Below, one piece after another: positions 8,069-16,630 of a stretch of DNA of 64,000 nt. The notes beneath the pieces were generated by a model. That model did not search any database and was not told the DNA's origin. It was given only the letters and a program-made list of their open reading frames with translations. Source of the DNA: Roseibium album (lineage in GTDB: Bacteria > Pseudomonadota > Alphaproteobacteria > Rhizobiales > Stappiaceae); the NCBI RefSeq assembly GCF_001404515.1, contig NZ_CXWE01000005.1, positions 372,001 to 436,000 on the forward strand, written 5' to 3'. The translations under genes and the position numbers were made by a program. Each line of letters opens with the position of its first letter. Position 1 is the first letter of the stretch.

Positions 8069-9115
8069 ATGAAGACTTTGAAAATAGGGCTCGTTGCAGG
8101 CGCCATAGCGGCGCTCACAGTGACCACGGCACTCGCCGACGGCGGTGTGATCCGCTTCGGTCACGACAACAAGACCGACCCGTTTGAAAACCCGGCGCAC
8201 GCCTGCACCGCAGTCTTCTCCAACATCGTCGCAGCCGACACCAACGGCAGTGTGACAGTCGAGGTCTTCGGCTCCAACCAGCTTGGTTCCGCAGCCGAAC
8301 ACGTCCAGCAGGTTCGCGACGGTGTCATTCAGGCAACGCTGACGTCTACAGGCGCCCTTGCCAGCTACTATCCGCGTATCGACGTGTTGAACCTGCCTTT
8401 CGCATTTGCCAACAATGCGTCGACCTATTCCGTTTTTGACGGGCCCTTCGGCGAAGCCCTTGCGGCGGACATCGAGGAAGCACTCGGTGATGTTGTTGTG
8501 CTCGGTTTTCCGGACACAGGAGGCTTCTTCGCGGTCACGAACTCCCAGCGTCCGATTGCAGACCTTGCCGACTTCGACGGCATCCGCATCCGTACCATGA
8601 CGCTGCCTTCGCACCAGAAGATCGTTCAGGCGCTGGGCGCTGAAGCCTATCCGCTCAGCTGGGGCGAGGTCTATTCCGGACTGCAGACAGGTGTGATCGA
8701 TGGCCAGATGAACCCTGTTCCGATCATTTCCTTTGCGAATTTCGCAGAGGTTCAAAAGTACATGACGCTGACCAACCACCTGTTTTCACCTTACACATTC
8801 ATGGTCAACCGCGCCTTCTTCGAAGGCCTGAGCGATGCGGAACAGCAAACTCTTCGCGTGGCTGCGGAAAACTGCGTGGCAGCCAGTCGGGGCCTTTCCC
8901 GGATCATCGAAGCGTCCGACCGTGGCCTTGCTGGCCTGATGGACAAGATCGAGGTCACCGCCTTGACCGACGACCAGCGCAAGGCGATGGCTGGAGCAAC
9001 CCAACCGGCTTTTGAATCCCACGTAGCCGAGAACCTCGACGCAAAGGCGTCCGAGCTTCTGGGTCTGTTCAAGAGCGAGGTCGACGCGGCCAACAACAGC
9101 AGTTACCTGAACTGA
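8069..9115 (+). CDS. TRAP transporter periplasmic solute-binding protein (DctP type)
   Basis: 348 residues from the ATG at 8069, preceded by a strong AGAGGAGG. Residues 1-23 are a Sec signal peptide with a cleavage site near TALA-DGG. RFGHDNKTDPFENP, the centre around FDGIRIRTM and SWGEVYSGLQTGVIDGQMNP are typical of DctP, including the Arg that usually contacts a ligand carboxylate. The ligand therefore probably carries a carboxylate; the catabolic genes that follow suggest an amino-acid derivative. It is the third gene of the TRAP operon. Confidence 0.92.
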   Translation: MKTLKIGLVAGAIAALTVTTALADGGVIRFGHDNKTDPFENPAHACTAVFSNIVAADTNGSVTVEVFGSNQLGSAAEHVQQVRDGVIQATLTSTGALASYYPRIDVLNLPFAFANNASTYSVFDGPFGEALAADIEEALGDVVVLGFPDTGGFFAVTNSQRPIADLADFDGIRIRTMTLPSHQKIVQALGAEAYPLSWGEVYSGLQTGVIDGQMNPVPIISFANFAEVQKYMTLTNHLFSPYTFMVNRAFFEGLSDAEQQTLRVAAENCVAASRGLSRIIEASDRGLAGLMDKIEVTALTDDQRKAMAGATQPAFESHVAENLDAKASELLGLFKSEVDAANNSSYLN

Positions 9116-9187
9116 TCTGACAGGTCCTCCCAGGCGGGGGGTGCTCCGGCTCCCCTCGCCGCTCTTTCATTTCAAGCCGGGGTATCC

Positions 9188-10654
9188 ATGCGCGTTTTTT
9201 GTGCTTCCATCGCAACTGAAACCAATACATTTTCACCGCTGCGAACGGACTTCTCAGACTTCGAACAAAGCTTCTACGCGCCACCTGGACAGCATCCGGC
9301 AACCCCGACACTTTGCAGCGCGGTGTTTCCCGCCCTGAGAAAGCGAGCTGCCGAAGGCAGCATCGAATTGATTGAAGGCACCGCAACCTGGGCGGAGCCC
9401 GGCGGGCTCGTCAACGCGCCGACCTGGCTGCGTTTGCGCAATGAAGTTCTCGATCAGCTCAAGGCAGCGTTGCCACTCGATGCCGCGATATTCGGTTTGC
9501 ACGGCGCCATGATCACCGATGGCTGCGTCGACTGCGAAGGAGATCTGCTGGAAGCCGTGAGACAGATTGTCGGCCCTGACTGCCGCGTTGGAGCAAGCTT
9601 CGATCCGCACAGTCACCTGAGTGAAAAAAGGGTACGCAACGCCGACGTAATCACGGTCTTCAAGGAATTTCCGCACACCGATTTCGTGGAGGCCGGAGAG
9701 GCATGTGTCGACCTGACGCTCAAATCCGCGCGCGGAGAAATTACTCCTGCAACCAGCGTCTTTGATGTCCGAATGATCGATGTGCTCCCAACCAGCATTC
9801 AGCCCATGCGCGGCTTCATCGACAAGCTGAAGCAGCTGGAGCAATCAGGAACCATCCTGTCGGCGTCCGTAATTCACGGTTTCATGGCTGGAGACTCGCC
9901 TGATCTCGGTGCCAGGATTATCGTGGTGACAAACAATGAAAAAGCGAAAGGGGACCGGCTGGCGCGCGATCTCGGCATGGAACTGTTCAGTTTTCGCGGG
10001 CGGGCGGCACCGGAGTTCCTGACGCCTAATGAAGCCCTCGGGCGCGCCGATGCCAGCTCCAGATTTCCCGTCGTTATCGCTGATGTCTGGGACAATCCGG
10101 GGGGTGGCGTTGCTGGTGACTCGACCATCATGCTGCAACACGTGATGGAAATGGGCCTCCAGGGAGTCGCGGTCGGCACCATTTGGGACCCGATGGCGGT
10201 CCGTCTCTGCTTTGCGGCAGGTGAAGGGGCGGAATTTGACCTCCGGTTCGGGGGCAAAACTTCTGCACATGCCGGTCAGCCGATCGACGCAACGGTCAAG
10301 GTGATCAGGCTCGTCGAAAATGCAGTGCAGAGTTTCGGTACCTCTGTCGTTCCCCTCGGCAACAGTGCGGCGATCCGGATCGGTGATCTCGACATTGTCC
10401 TGAACACCAACCGTTCCCAGGCTTTTTCGCCCGATCTTTTTACCAATCTCGGTGTCGATATCAGTCGAAAGCGCATCCTGATCGTCAAGTCGACCAATCA
10501 TTTCCACGGTGCATTTGCCCCGATCGCAGGAGAAATTCTTTATGCCGCCATCGATGGGCCGTATCCTAACGACCCGCGCCGGACCGCCTACACACGATTG
10601 AAGCGCGCACTCTGGCCAATGGTTGAAGATCCCCATCAAGAGGAACTTGCATGA
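9188..10654 (+). CDS. M81-family (MlrC-like) metallopeptidase / amidohydrolase-type enzyme
   Basis: 488 residues, the normal family length. The start MRVFCASIATETNTFSP, the central FGLHGAMITDG and the C-terminal signature DNPGGGVAGDSTIML identify the M81 family named after microcystinase MlrC of Sphingomonas. Most members sit in catabolic operons with transporters and act on small amide- or peptide-like compounds, not on microcystin; that is the expectation here. The stop overlaps the start of the PLP-enzyme gene by four bases, so the two products are made together. Confidence 0.85.
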   Translation: MRVFCASIATETNTFSPLRTDFSDFEQSFYAPPGQHPATPTLCSAVFPALRKRAAEGSIELIEGTATWAEPGGLVNAPTWLRLRNEVLDQLKAALPLDAAIFGLHGAMITDGCVDCEGDLLEAVRQIVGPDCRVGASFDPHSHLSEKRVRNADVITVFKEFPHTDFVEAGEACVDLTLKSARGEITPATSVFDVRMIDVLPTSIQPMRGFIDKLKQLEQSGTILSASVIHGFMAGDSPDLGARIIVVTNNEKAKGDRLARDLGMELFSFRGRAAPEFLTPNEALGRADASSRFPVVIADVWDNPGGGVAGDSTIMLQHVMEMGLQGVAVGTIWDPMAVRLCFAAGEGAEFDLRFGGKTSAHAGQPIDATVKVIRLVENAVQSFGTSVVPLGNSAAIRIGDLDIVLNTNRSQAFSPDLFTNLGVDISRKRILIVKSTNHFHGAFAPIAGEILYAAIDGPYPNDPRRTAYTRLKRALWPMVEDPHQEELA

Positions 10655-11709
10655 TATTTCCAACCCTCGACACACCTTCAGTCCTTGTTGATCTGGACAT
10701 TGCCGAGGCCAACATCCGCAAATACCAGGACTATTGCGACGAACACGGACTGAAACTTCGCCCGCATGTCAAGACGCACAAGATCCCGTCCCTCGCGAAA
10801 TACCAGGTGGCACAAGGCGCCATAGGAATTACCTGCCAGAAGATCAGCGAAGCAGAAGCCATGATCGAGGAAGGCGGGATCGACGATGTCCTGATCACCT
10901 ACAATATTCTGGGTGACAGGAAGACAGCTCGTCTGCGCGCTCTTTCCGAAAGGGTCAGGGTCTCGGTAGTCGCCGACAACGCGATAGTTGCCACAGGCTT
11001 GAGCCGGGCGTTTGCTGATGCCGCCGAACCCCTGTCTGTTCTGGTCGAATGCAACACCGGCGCAGATCGCTGCGGCGTAGCAAGTCCGGCCGATGCCGCC
11101 GGTCTGGCACGCCGCATCGCCGAACTCCCCGGTCTGAGATTTGTCGGCCTGATGACCTTTCCTCCCGTCGGCGGTGTAACCAGCGCTGCGGACTGGCTGA
11201 GCGAAACCAAGAGCCTGATTGAAACGCAGGGAATGAAAGTTGACCGGGTTTCCTCGGGCGGATCTCAGGATATGTGGCATGCTCATCTCGCCACTCCGGT
11301 CACAGAGCACCGGATCGGCACCTATGTCTACAACGACCGTTCGCTGGTTACTCGCGGAACCTGCACATGGCAGGACTGTGCCCTGACCGTTCTTGCGACA
11401 GTCGTTTCCGTGCCATCCGAAACCCATGCGATCGTCGACGCCGGATCCAAGGTCCTGACGAGTGACCTCTTTGGCCTCCAGGGTCATGGCCATGTTCTGA
11501 ACCGGGACGATCTCGCGATCGATCAGCTCAGTGAGGAGCATGGCCGCATCGTCTCGAGTGGCCCGATCCGTCTTGCCGTCGGAGACAGGGTGAGAATCGT
11601 TCCCAACCATGCCTGCGTCGTTGCCAATATGCTCGACAATGTAGATTGCATTCGCGGCACCGACATCATCGGTCCGGTGCCGGTCGCAGCACGCGGTCAG
11701 GTCTGGTGA
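10651..11709 (+). CDS. Zinc- and PLP-dependent D-serine dehydratase / D-threonine aldolase family enzyme (DSD1 type)
   Basis: 352 residues with an alanine-racemase-like N-terminal barrel. Lys41 in RPHVKTHK is the expected PLP-binding residue. Near the C-terminus His320-x-Cys322 (PNHACVV) matches the zinc pair of eukaryote-type D-serine dehydratase and of D-threo-3-hydroxyaspartate dehydratase, whereas D-threonine aldolases usually have His-x-Asp. The likely reaction is therefore dehydration or cleavage of a beta-hydroxy-D-amino acid. With the TRAP importer and the M81 enzyme it forms an operon (6255-11709) that could import a compound, hydrolyse it and degrade the released D-amino acid. The substrate is not determined by the sequence. 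Confidence 0.85.
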   Translation: MIFPTLDTPSVLVDLDIAEANIRKYQDYCDEHGLKLRPHVKTHKIPSLAKYQVAQGAIGITCQKISEAEAMIEEGGIDDVLITYNILGDRKTARLRALSERVRVSVVADNAIVATGLSRAFADAAEPLSVLVECNTGADRCGVASPADAAGLARRIAELPGLRFVGLMTFPPVGGVTSAADWLSETKSLIETQGMKVDRVSSGGSQDMWHAHLATPVTEHRIGTYVYNDRSLVTRGTCTWQDCALTVLATVVSVPSETHAIVDAGSKVLTSDLFGLQGHGHVLNRDDLAIDQLSEEHGRIVSSGPIRLAVGDRVRIVPNHACVVANMLDNVDCIRGTDIIGPVPVAARGQVW

Positions 11710-11855
11710 AATCGCAGCAGCCCTGTCTGGCGCGAAAAACCTCTTTGTCCTTCTGCCGGACACGAAGGCAAACCAAGTTGCCAATCGAACGCGTTGGCAT
11801 CAAGGTCTGATGCATCCGCCTGCAATTCGCTTTAGGGACTTGATCTGACGCAACA

Positions 11856-11889
11856 ACAAAAAGGCTTCCGTTCAACAAAAACGAAAGCC
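11856..11889 (-). terminator. Rho-independent terminator of the transglutaminase gene
   Basis: On the minus strand GGCTTTCGTT and AACGGAAGCC pair around a 7-base loop and are followed by TTTTTGTTG. It lies 16 bases past the stop at 11906. Confidence 0.75.
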
Positions 11890-11905
11890 CACTAAGTGTT
11901 CAGGA

Positions 11906-12754
11906 TCAAGCTGCGGCGGGCGTTTTCTCGATCACCCGCCGGATTGTGACCTCTGCCTTCTCCAGCCGTGCATCGCTAGAGATCCATGCCGGTTCGCTGA
12001 CCAGCTTCTCGCAGGAGATCCCGAGTCCGGGAAAGCCCAGACCCATGGAATGGGCAACGGCTACCCTGTCACCCGGTTTCGGATTGAGTCCACAACAAAC
12101 GTCACGCGTTCCCATCTTCAGATGGTGGGCAATATCCCATTCCAGAACGACCCCGTCATGCCGCGTCACGACCCAGCAGTGGGCGTCTTCACAGCAGCCG
12201 CTTTTCTCTTCCGGGAAGAAATAACCGGTAATGTAACCGGCCTCGTATCCGGCAGCCCGAAGGGAGGCGATCAGGTAGGTATTGATGTCGATACACGAAC
12301 CTTCGGTCAATCCGCAGGCGAGATACGGCACCTCATCACACCCATCATTGAAACGAACCTCCGGATGGGCATACCGGAACTTTTCCGCGGCTGCATTCAC
12401 CAGGGCCTGAATGGCAGCATGTCCATCCGGCTGCGTTTCGGAGATATTGATCGCATCGAAGACAAGGTCTTCGGCCGCCTGCGTATATCTGTTGCGATGC
12501 GGTTCAAAAATGGCGTCCGGATAACCCGGACCCCCTTCATTGAATGAATACCGAACCTCGACCGGTTCCCTCGGCTCAGGTGAAACGAGGGCCGCAATCT
12601 GGCCGGTTGTCTCTTCGCCCGTCAGGGAGAATCTCCCACCGGTGACATCGAAATGAACCGGCATCTGGTGCGGTGTCGGCAGTCCGACCGGCACAAGCAG
12701 CGTTCGGGTCGCATCTTCGTGCGGTTCAACAGTGACCGATACGTGTGTGTGCAT
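11906..12754 (-). CDS. Transglutaminase-like (cysteine peptidase-fold) protein
   Basis: 282 residues from the ATG at 12754, with GAGGGA as ribosome-binding site. The transglutaminase-core triad is visible: Cys in EGSCIDINTYL, His in EDAHCWVVTRHDG and Asp in LEWDIAHHL. The N-terminal ~100 residues form an Ig-like beta region as in bacterial transglutaminase-like proteins. No signal peptide is present. It is the last gene of a three-gene operon behind ArsR and a DUF318 permease, with its start 11 bases from the permease stop. A transglutaminase-like enzyme in such a metalloid operon is unusual, and its role there is unknown. Confidence 0.8.
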   Translation of the reverse strand: MHTHVSVTVEPHEDATRTLLVPVGLPTPHQMPVHFDVTGGRFSLTGEETTGQIAALVSPEPREPVEVRYSFNEGGPGYPDAIFEPHRNRYTQAAEDLVFDAINISETQPDGHAAIQALVNAAAEKFRYAHPEVRFNDGCDEVPYLACGLTEGSCIDINTYLIASLRAAGYEAGYITGYFFPEEKSGCCEDAHCWVVTRHDGVVLEWDIAHHLKMGTRDVCCGLNPKPGDRVAVAHSMGLGFPGLGISCEKLVSEPAWISSDARLEKAEVTIRRVIEKTPAAA

Positions 12755-12764
12755 GTCATGTCCC

Positions 12765-13880
12765 TCAAATGACAAGCTGGAATATCAGACCGGACAAGAC
12801 CGCACCGACAAAACCAAGCCCGAGATAGGTGGCAAAGACCTGCGGCTTCACCAGAGACCAGACCGCGGCCATCGCCGGAATGGAGCTGACAGCACCGGCG
12901 ATCATGAATGCCATTGCAGCACCAGCGCTCATGCCCTGGTCCATCAGGCCTGCCAATAGCGGCGGTGCGACATAGCTGTTGAGGTACGCAGGCATGCCGA
13001 CCAGCGCGGAAATTGCGATCGAACCGACGCCCTCACCGCCGACAACACCGGCAATCAGGTTGGCAGGCACATAGGTGACGAGTGCCGCTTCCAGAACATA
13101 GGCAAGCGCAAGCCACTTCACCAGAAAGAGCGCATTTGTCTTCAGCTCGACGTAAAACTTGTCAGTCCGTTCGGTTTCCTTCCAGAATTTCCAGACAGGA
13201 CGGCCTGTCTGCGGCGAAGCCCCGCATCCGCAACCGCTTGCTGAAGACCCGATCTTGACAGGATTGGCAAAGGCTCCGGTCTTCAGGAGCACGGAGACCA
13301 GAAACCCGCCGAAAAGACCAAGCGCGACGGCGGATACTGCTTTGCCGATGGCAAAGGGCCAGCCCAAAGCACCGGCAGTGATCAGCAGCGTCGGCGGATC
13401 GATAAGCGGAGATGACAGCCAGAAAGCCATGATTGCCGAGAGCGGCGCACCGACTGCCAGCAGACCGGCTATGAAGGGGATGACTTCACACGAACAGAAT
13501 GGCGCGAGGCCTCCGAAAAGAGCCGCCAGGAAAATGGCCTGCGTCTCGCGGCCTTCGAATGCCCGACCGACATAGGCCTCCGCACCGGAAGCCTTCAGCC
13601 AGGCAATCAGCGCGACGGCAAATGCGATGTAGGGCAATGTGCCCAGAAAGGCCTGTATCGCAAACGTTACGAAGGGGACGAACTGCACCTGGTCAAGCAA
13701 CAGCACCAGCAAAGGACCACCGAGCACGACGGCCCAGGTCGAGAAAATGTAGTCTTTGCCGGGAAATGTCTTCCAGGTCCATTTTGATGCCGGTGCCGTG
13801 CAGCAGGCAGTCTTCGGGGCGCCACAACTTGCTCCACCGCTATTCTGATCAAGCTCAATGCGTTCGATCGTGTCTGACAT
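12765..13880 (-). CDS. ArsP/DUF318-type permease (putative metalloid or organoarsenical exporter)
   Basis: 371 residues from the ATG at 13880, preceded by GAAGGATGG. Two blocks of hydrophobic helices flank a cytosolic loop. Helix motif PFCSCEVIPFIAGLLAVGAP (Cys129-Ser-Cys131) and the partner PLIDPPTLLIT are hallmarks of PF03773, which contains the trivalent organoarsenical exporter ArsP. Extra cysteines cluster at the N-terminus (Cys19, Cys26, Cys27) and in the loop (SGCGCGAS), consistent with thiol ligands for a soft metalloid. It lies directly behind the ArsR gene. Export of an organoarsenical or related thiophilic compound is the best guess; no arsC, arsB or arsM is present in the window. 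Confidence 0.8.
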   Translation of the reverse strand: MSDTIERIELDQNSGGASCGAPKTACCTAPASKWTWKTFPGKDYIFSTWAVVLGGPLLVLLLDQVQFVPFVTFAIQAFLGTLPYIAFAVALIAWLKASGAEAYVGRAFEGRETQAIFLAALFGGLAPFCSCEVIPFIAGLLAVGAPLSAIMAFWLSSPLIDPPTLLITAGALGWPFAIGKAVSAVALGLFGGFLVSVLLKTGAFANPVKIGSSASGCGCGASPQTGRPVWKFWKETERTDKFYVELKTNALFLVKWLALAYVLEAALVTYVPANLIAGVVGGEGVGSIAISALVGMPAYLNSYVAPPLLAGLMDQGMSAGAAMAFMIAGAVSSIPAMAAVWSLVKPQVFATYLGLGFVGAVLSGLIFQLVI

Positions 13881-13903
13881 TTCAGTCCATCCTTCTGACC
13901 GGG

Positions 13904-14200
13904 CTAGCAACCGCCCTCGTCCACGCAGCATTCCTTGAGAATGTATCCAGCGAGATTTTCAAGGTGATCGAAGGCCGCGCGGTTGATCACCGACCGGCCG
14001 TCCTTTTCCTGAAGCACCAGGCCGGCGGAAGAAAGAAACTTCAGATGATGGGCAAGCGTGGAGGCCGCCATCCCTGTTCGGGACTGGATGTCTCCAACCG
14101 TCAGGCCGGTTTGCCCGGCCTTCACCAACGTCAATACCACCTGTAGCCGGGCTTCCGAGCCCAGCGCAGCAAACCCCTGCGCCGCTTCTTCCAGTACCAT
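13904..14200 (-). CDS. ArsR/SmtB-family metalloid-responsive repressor
   Basis: 98 residues from ATG 14200 (GAGG six bases upstream; a TTG at 14215 is an alternative). The winged helix is clear: LTVGDIQSRTGMAASTLAHH as recognition region and LSSAGLVLQEKDGRSV as wing. The C-terminus ends E-C-C-V-D-E-G-G-C, giving Cys91, Cys92 and Cys98 as a candidate arsenite-type sensor, a location different from the classical alpha-3 Cys site of E. coli ArsR but known in several other ArsR subtypes. An inverted repeat lies immediately upstream, so it probably represses its own operon with the permease and transglutaminase genes. Confidence 0.88.
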   Translation of the reverse strand: MVLEEAAQGFAALGSEARLQVVLTLVKAGQTGLTVGDIQSRTGMAASTLAHHLKFLSSAGLVLQEKDGRSVINRAAFDHLENLAGYILKECCVDEGGC

Positions 14201-14216
14201 TCTCGCCTCACTCAAT

Positions 14217-14244
14217 ATAACTATATTTCTAGTTATATAGTTAT
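14217..14244. promoter_or_regulatory. Inverted repeat, candidate ArsR operator
   Basis: ATAACTATAT (14217-14226) and ATATAGTTAT (14235-14244) are perfect 10-base inverted arms around TTCTAGTT, with a nested ATAACTA/TAGTTAT pair. The dyad sits just upstream of the ArsR start, the usual place for an SmtB/ArsR operator over the promoter. Confidence 0.65.
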
Positions 14245-14554
14245 AAATGAAATGTCAACAACGACTGTTGCCCGTGGAAAAATCTGTCATGCGTTCCTTC
14301 GACCGCCAGGTGGCCGCCCGGTACGGAAATAGACCGACATGAGCTTCACAAGCTTATTGTGAGCCTCGCATTTGTCAGGAATCCCTGGGCAGGCATGACC
14401 GAAGACGTTTCCGCCTTGTTCCGGGTTTCATTCATCCATCAAGGAAATCCGGGGCGCACCCGTGCCATCTGACCAGGCGGCAAGCGGAACATCCGGATTG
14501 AATTATCGCCGCGGCATCTTATCTGGTGCTCGTCATCGTGAGTAGGCACAATAC
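14245..14554. other. Non-coding gap with one inverted repeat
   Basis: No convincing gene lies in this ~310-base gap between the divergent ArsR and serine-hydrolase genes. TCACAA-GCTTA-TTGTGA at 14346-14362 is a 6-5-6 inverted repeat that could be a regulator site. Nothing else stands out. Confidence 0.4.
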
Positions 14555-15622
14555 ATGTCGTTTGCCCTTCCGGATAAGCTCGAGAAACTGATCGCCCCGT
14601 ATCAGGGAAACGCGTCCATTGTGGTCACCGGCTTTCTGCCCGGCGACCACAAAGTCTACAGTTTGTTTGGCGACCCTGCAGACACGCCTGACTGTGCGCC
14701 TGAAGACCTGATCTTTGAAATCGGATCGATTTCCAAGGTCTTCACCGCACTGCTTCTGGCGCTGTTAACCGAGCAGGGCAAGATCGATCCGGACCGCCCG
14801 ATCAAGGACCTGTGCGATGAATTTTCATCCGCGCCACTTCAGCTCACACCCTTGAGCCTGGCTACGCACATGTCAGGATTGCCGCGTCTGCATATTCCGA
14901 TCTGGAAGGCGATGATCCAAGGCGCCGGCGATGATCCCTACTCTGAATTTTCTCGGGATGATCTGGTAGCCTGGCTTCGGGTCTGGAGCTCACAGGAACC
15001 GCGCAAAAAACCGGGGCACGCCTATTCTAACCTGGCTTTCGGGCTTCTGGGTGAGGTCCTCGCGCTCAGTCAGAGCCGCCCGTTTCTTGAAATGTTGCGG
15101 GATGAACTATTTAGCCCTCTGGGGATGAATGAAACCTCCGCCTGCCTGAGCCCGCAACAAAAGAAACGTTTTGCCCGACCACATGACAATCGTGGACGGC
15201 CTGTGGTGCCATGGTCGTTCAAGGCTTTGGCTGGCGCAGGTGCCCTGCGTTCGTCTGCAGGCGACCTGGCCCTGTTTTCCTCCCGGGTCGCTGACGCTCT
15301 CTCAAACCCGACAACAACTCTTGACCGCGCCATAGGACGGTGTGCCGAACCCCTGATCGGACTTGGGCCGCGCGGAAAGAAAGAACCGGTTTCACAATGC
15401 CTTGGGTGGCTATCGATGAAACTCGATCCCACCACGCCCCGGATGCTTTTTCACGATGGCGGCACCGCCGGATCAACTTCAGCTCTCTACATTTGCCCGG
15501 AAAAACGTGCCGCACTCACAATTCTCGCCAATCGTGGTGTCGCAGCCGGCCTCTGGTCCAGCCTGAAACTCAGCTGGTCCAACCCCCATCGCCTCGCAAA
15601 CGATGTCTTTGCCAAGCTGTAA
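14555..15622 (+). CDS. Serine hydrolase of the class C beta-lactamase / D,D-peptidase superfamily
   Basis: 355 residues. The catalytic S58-I-S-K61 (EIGSISKVFTALLL), Tyr157-Ser-Asn159 (GHAYSNLAFG) and a C-terminal H-D-G-G-T in place of KTG are all present, so the active site is intact. No signal peptide is visible, so this is more likely a cytoplasmic esterase or amidase-like member than a secreted beta-lactamase. No ribosome-binding site of quality precedes the ATG at 14555. It stands alone between the ArsR operon and the SDR-LLM operon, and its substrate cannot be inferred. Confidence 0.82.
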   Translation: MSFALPDKLEKLIAPYQGNASIVVTGFLPGDHKVYSLFGDPADTPDCAPEDLIFEIGSISKVFTALLLALLTEQGKIDPDRPIKDLCDEFSSAPLQLTPLSLATHMSGLPRLHIPIWKAMIQGAGDDPYSEFSRDDLVAWLRVWSSQEPRKKPGHAYSNLAFGLLGEVLALSQSRPFLEMLRDELFSPLGMNETSACLSPQQKKRFARPHDNRGRPVVPWSFKALAGAGALRSSAGDLALFSSRVADALSNPTTTLDRAIGRCAEPLIGLGPRGKKEPVSQCLGWLSMKLDPTTPRMLFHDGGTAGSTSALYICPEKRAALTILANRGVAAGLWSSLKLSWSNPHRLANDVFAKL

Positions 15623-15808
15623 GTCGAGTTCGGTGTCTCTCACGCTTTTCGACTTCTTGTAAATGTGGTGGATGCCTTCGTCTGGCACCTTCTTCCAACA
15701 ATAACCCTGCGATGATGATCACACCACGTGAATTCCAGACTGGATGGGCTGCGTGCAGAGACGGTGTTTCAATCCCGGCTGGACGTGAAACGCGATGTCA
15801 CCACCTTG

Positions 15809-16618
15809 CTAAGTGCGATCGAGCTTTGACAGCATGTTCATCACCTGCACAAGCGCTGCGACCTTGGCCTTGTCCAGCCCGTCCGCATGCGGATCGGAAA
15901 ACCGGCCGCTGTCATTGTCGAAATACCTGCCGGAGGCATTTGAAAACTCTTCCGAAAGCGCTGCGCGCAGCAGAATATCGACGCCAATGGAAAGATCATT
16001 CCCGGCGACACCAAAGCCTTCCTTGACCATCTTGCTGGCAAGCAGCGAACCGGGATTGACCGCAACGACAACAGGTCCTTCCGCACCGAATTGCTCGGCA
16101 AGATGCCGCGACCACATCGTCAATGCCAGCTTGCTCTGGGCATAGGCTTCCATCGGGGACAGGTGGACCTTTCCCTTGAGGGCATCAAGATTGACCGGCG
16201 CCTGTGCCGCTGAGGACAGATTCACGACCCTGCCGGACGCGTCCATCAGTGGACGGAGCCCCTCTGTCAAAATCTGGGGAGCCAGCAAATTGACAACAAA
16301 CCGGACATCCAGACTCTCATCCGTCAGATCGTTTCCGGTTCGCAGAACGCCCGCATTGTTGATCAGAACATCAAGCTTTGAATGCGTCGACCTGATCTCC
16401 CCGGCAAGTCTCGCAACATCACCTGGCCGCGAAAAATTTGCCTGATAGCATTCCACCTCACCATCGGCATCAATCGCAAGAAGCGCTTGCCTAGCTGCTT
16501 CGATCTTTGATGAATTGCGGCCATGCAGCAGGATCGTATGTCCCTTTGCACGAAGGGCCTTGACCGTTTCCAGACCGATCCCGTCGGTCGAGCCGGTCAC
16601 CAGAATTATCTTGCTCAT
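15809..16618 (-). CDS. Short-chain dehydrogenase/reductase (SDR)
   Basis: 269 residues. The cofactor-binding TGSTDGIGLETVKAL (TGxxxGIG), the NNAG motif (VLINNAGVL) and the active-site Y-x3-K (AYAQSKLAL, with an upstream Ser in NLSSAAQ) are present. SDRs reduce or oxidise carbonyl or hydroxyl groups with NAD(P)H; this form resembles retinol-dehydrogenase-like members. The gene is last in a minus-strand run DUF1330 - LLM flavin oxidoreductase - SDR, 12 bases from the LLM gene, and all three may answer to the divergent LysR regulator. Confidence 0.85.
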   Translation of the reverse strand: MSKIILVTGSTDGIGLETVKALRAKGHTILLHGRNSSKIEAARQALLAIDADGEVECYQANFSRPGDVARLAGEIRSTHSKLDVLINNAGVLRTGNDLTDESLDVRFVVNLLAPQILTEGLRPLMDASGRVVNLSSAAQAPVNLDALKGKVHLSPMEAYAQSKLALTMWSRHLAEQFGAEGPVVVAVNPGSLLASKMVKEGFGVAGNDLSIGVDILLRAALSEEFSNASGRYFDNDSGRFSDPHADGLDKAKVAALVQVMNMLSKLDRT

Positions 16619-16630
16619 CTTTTGAATTCC

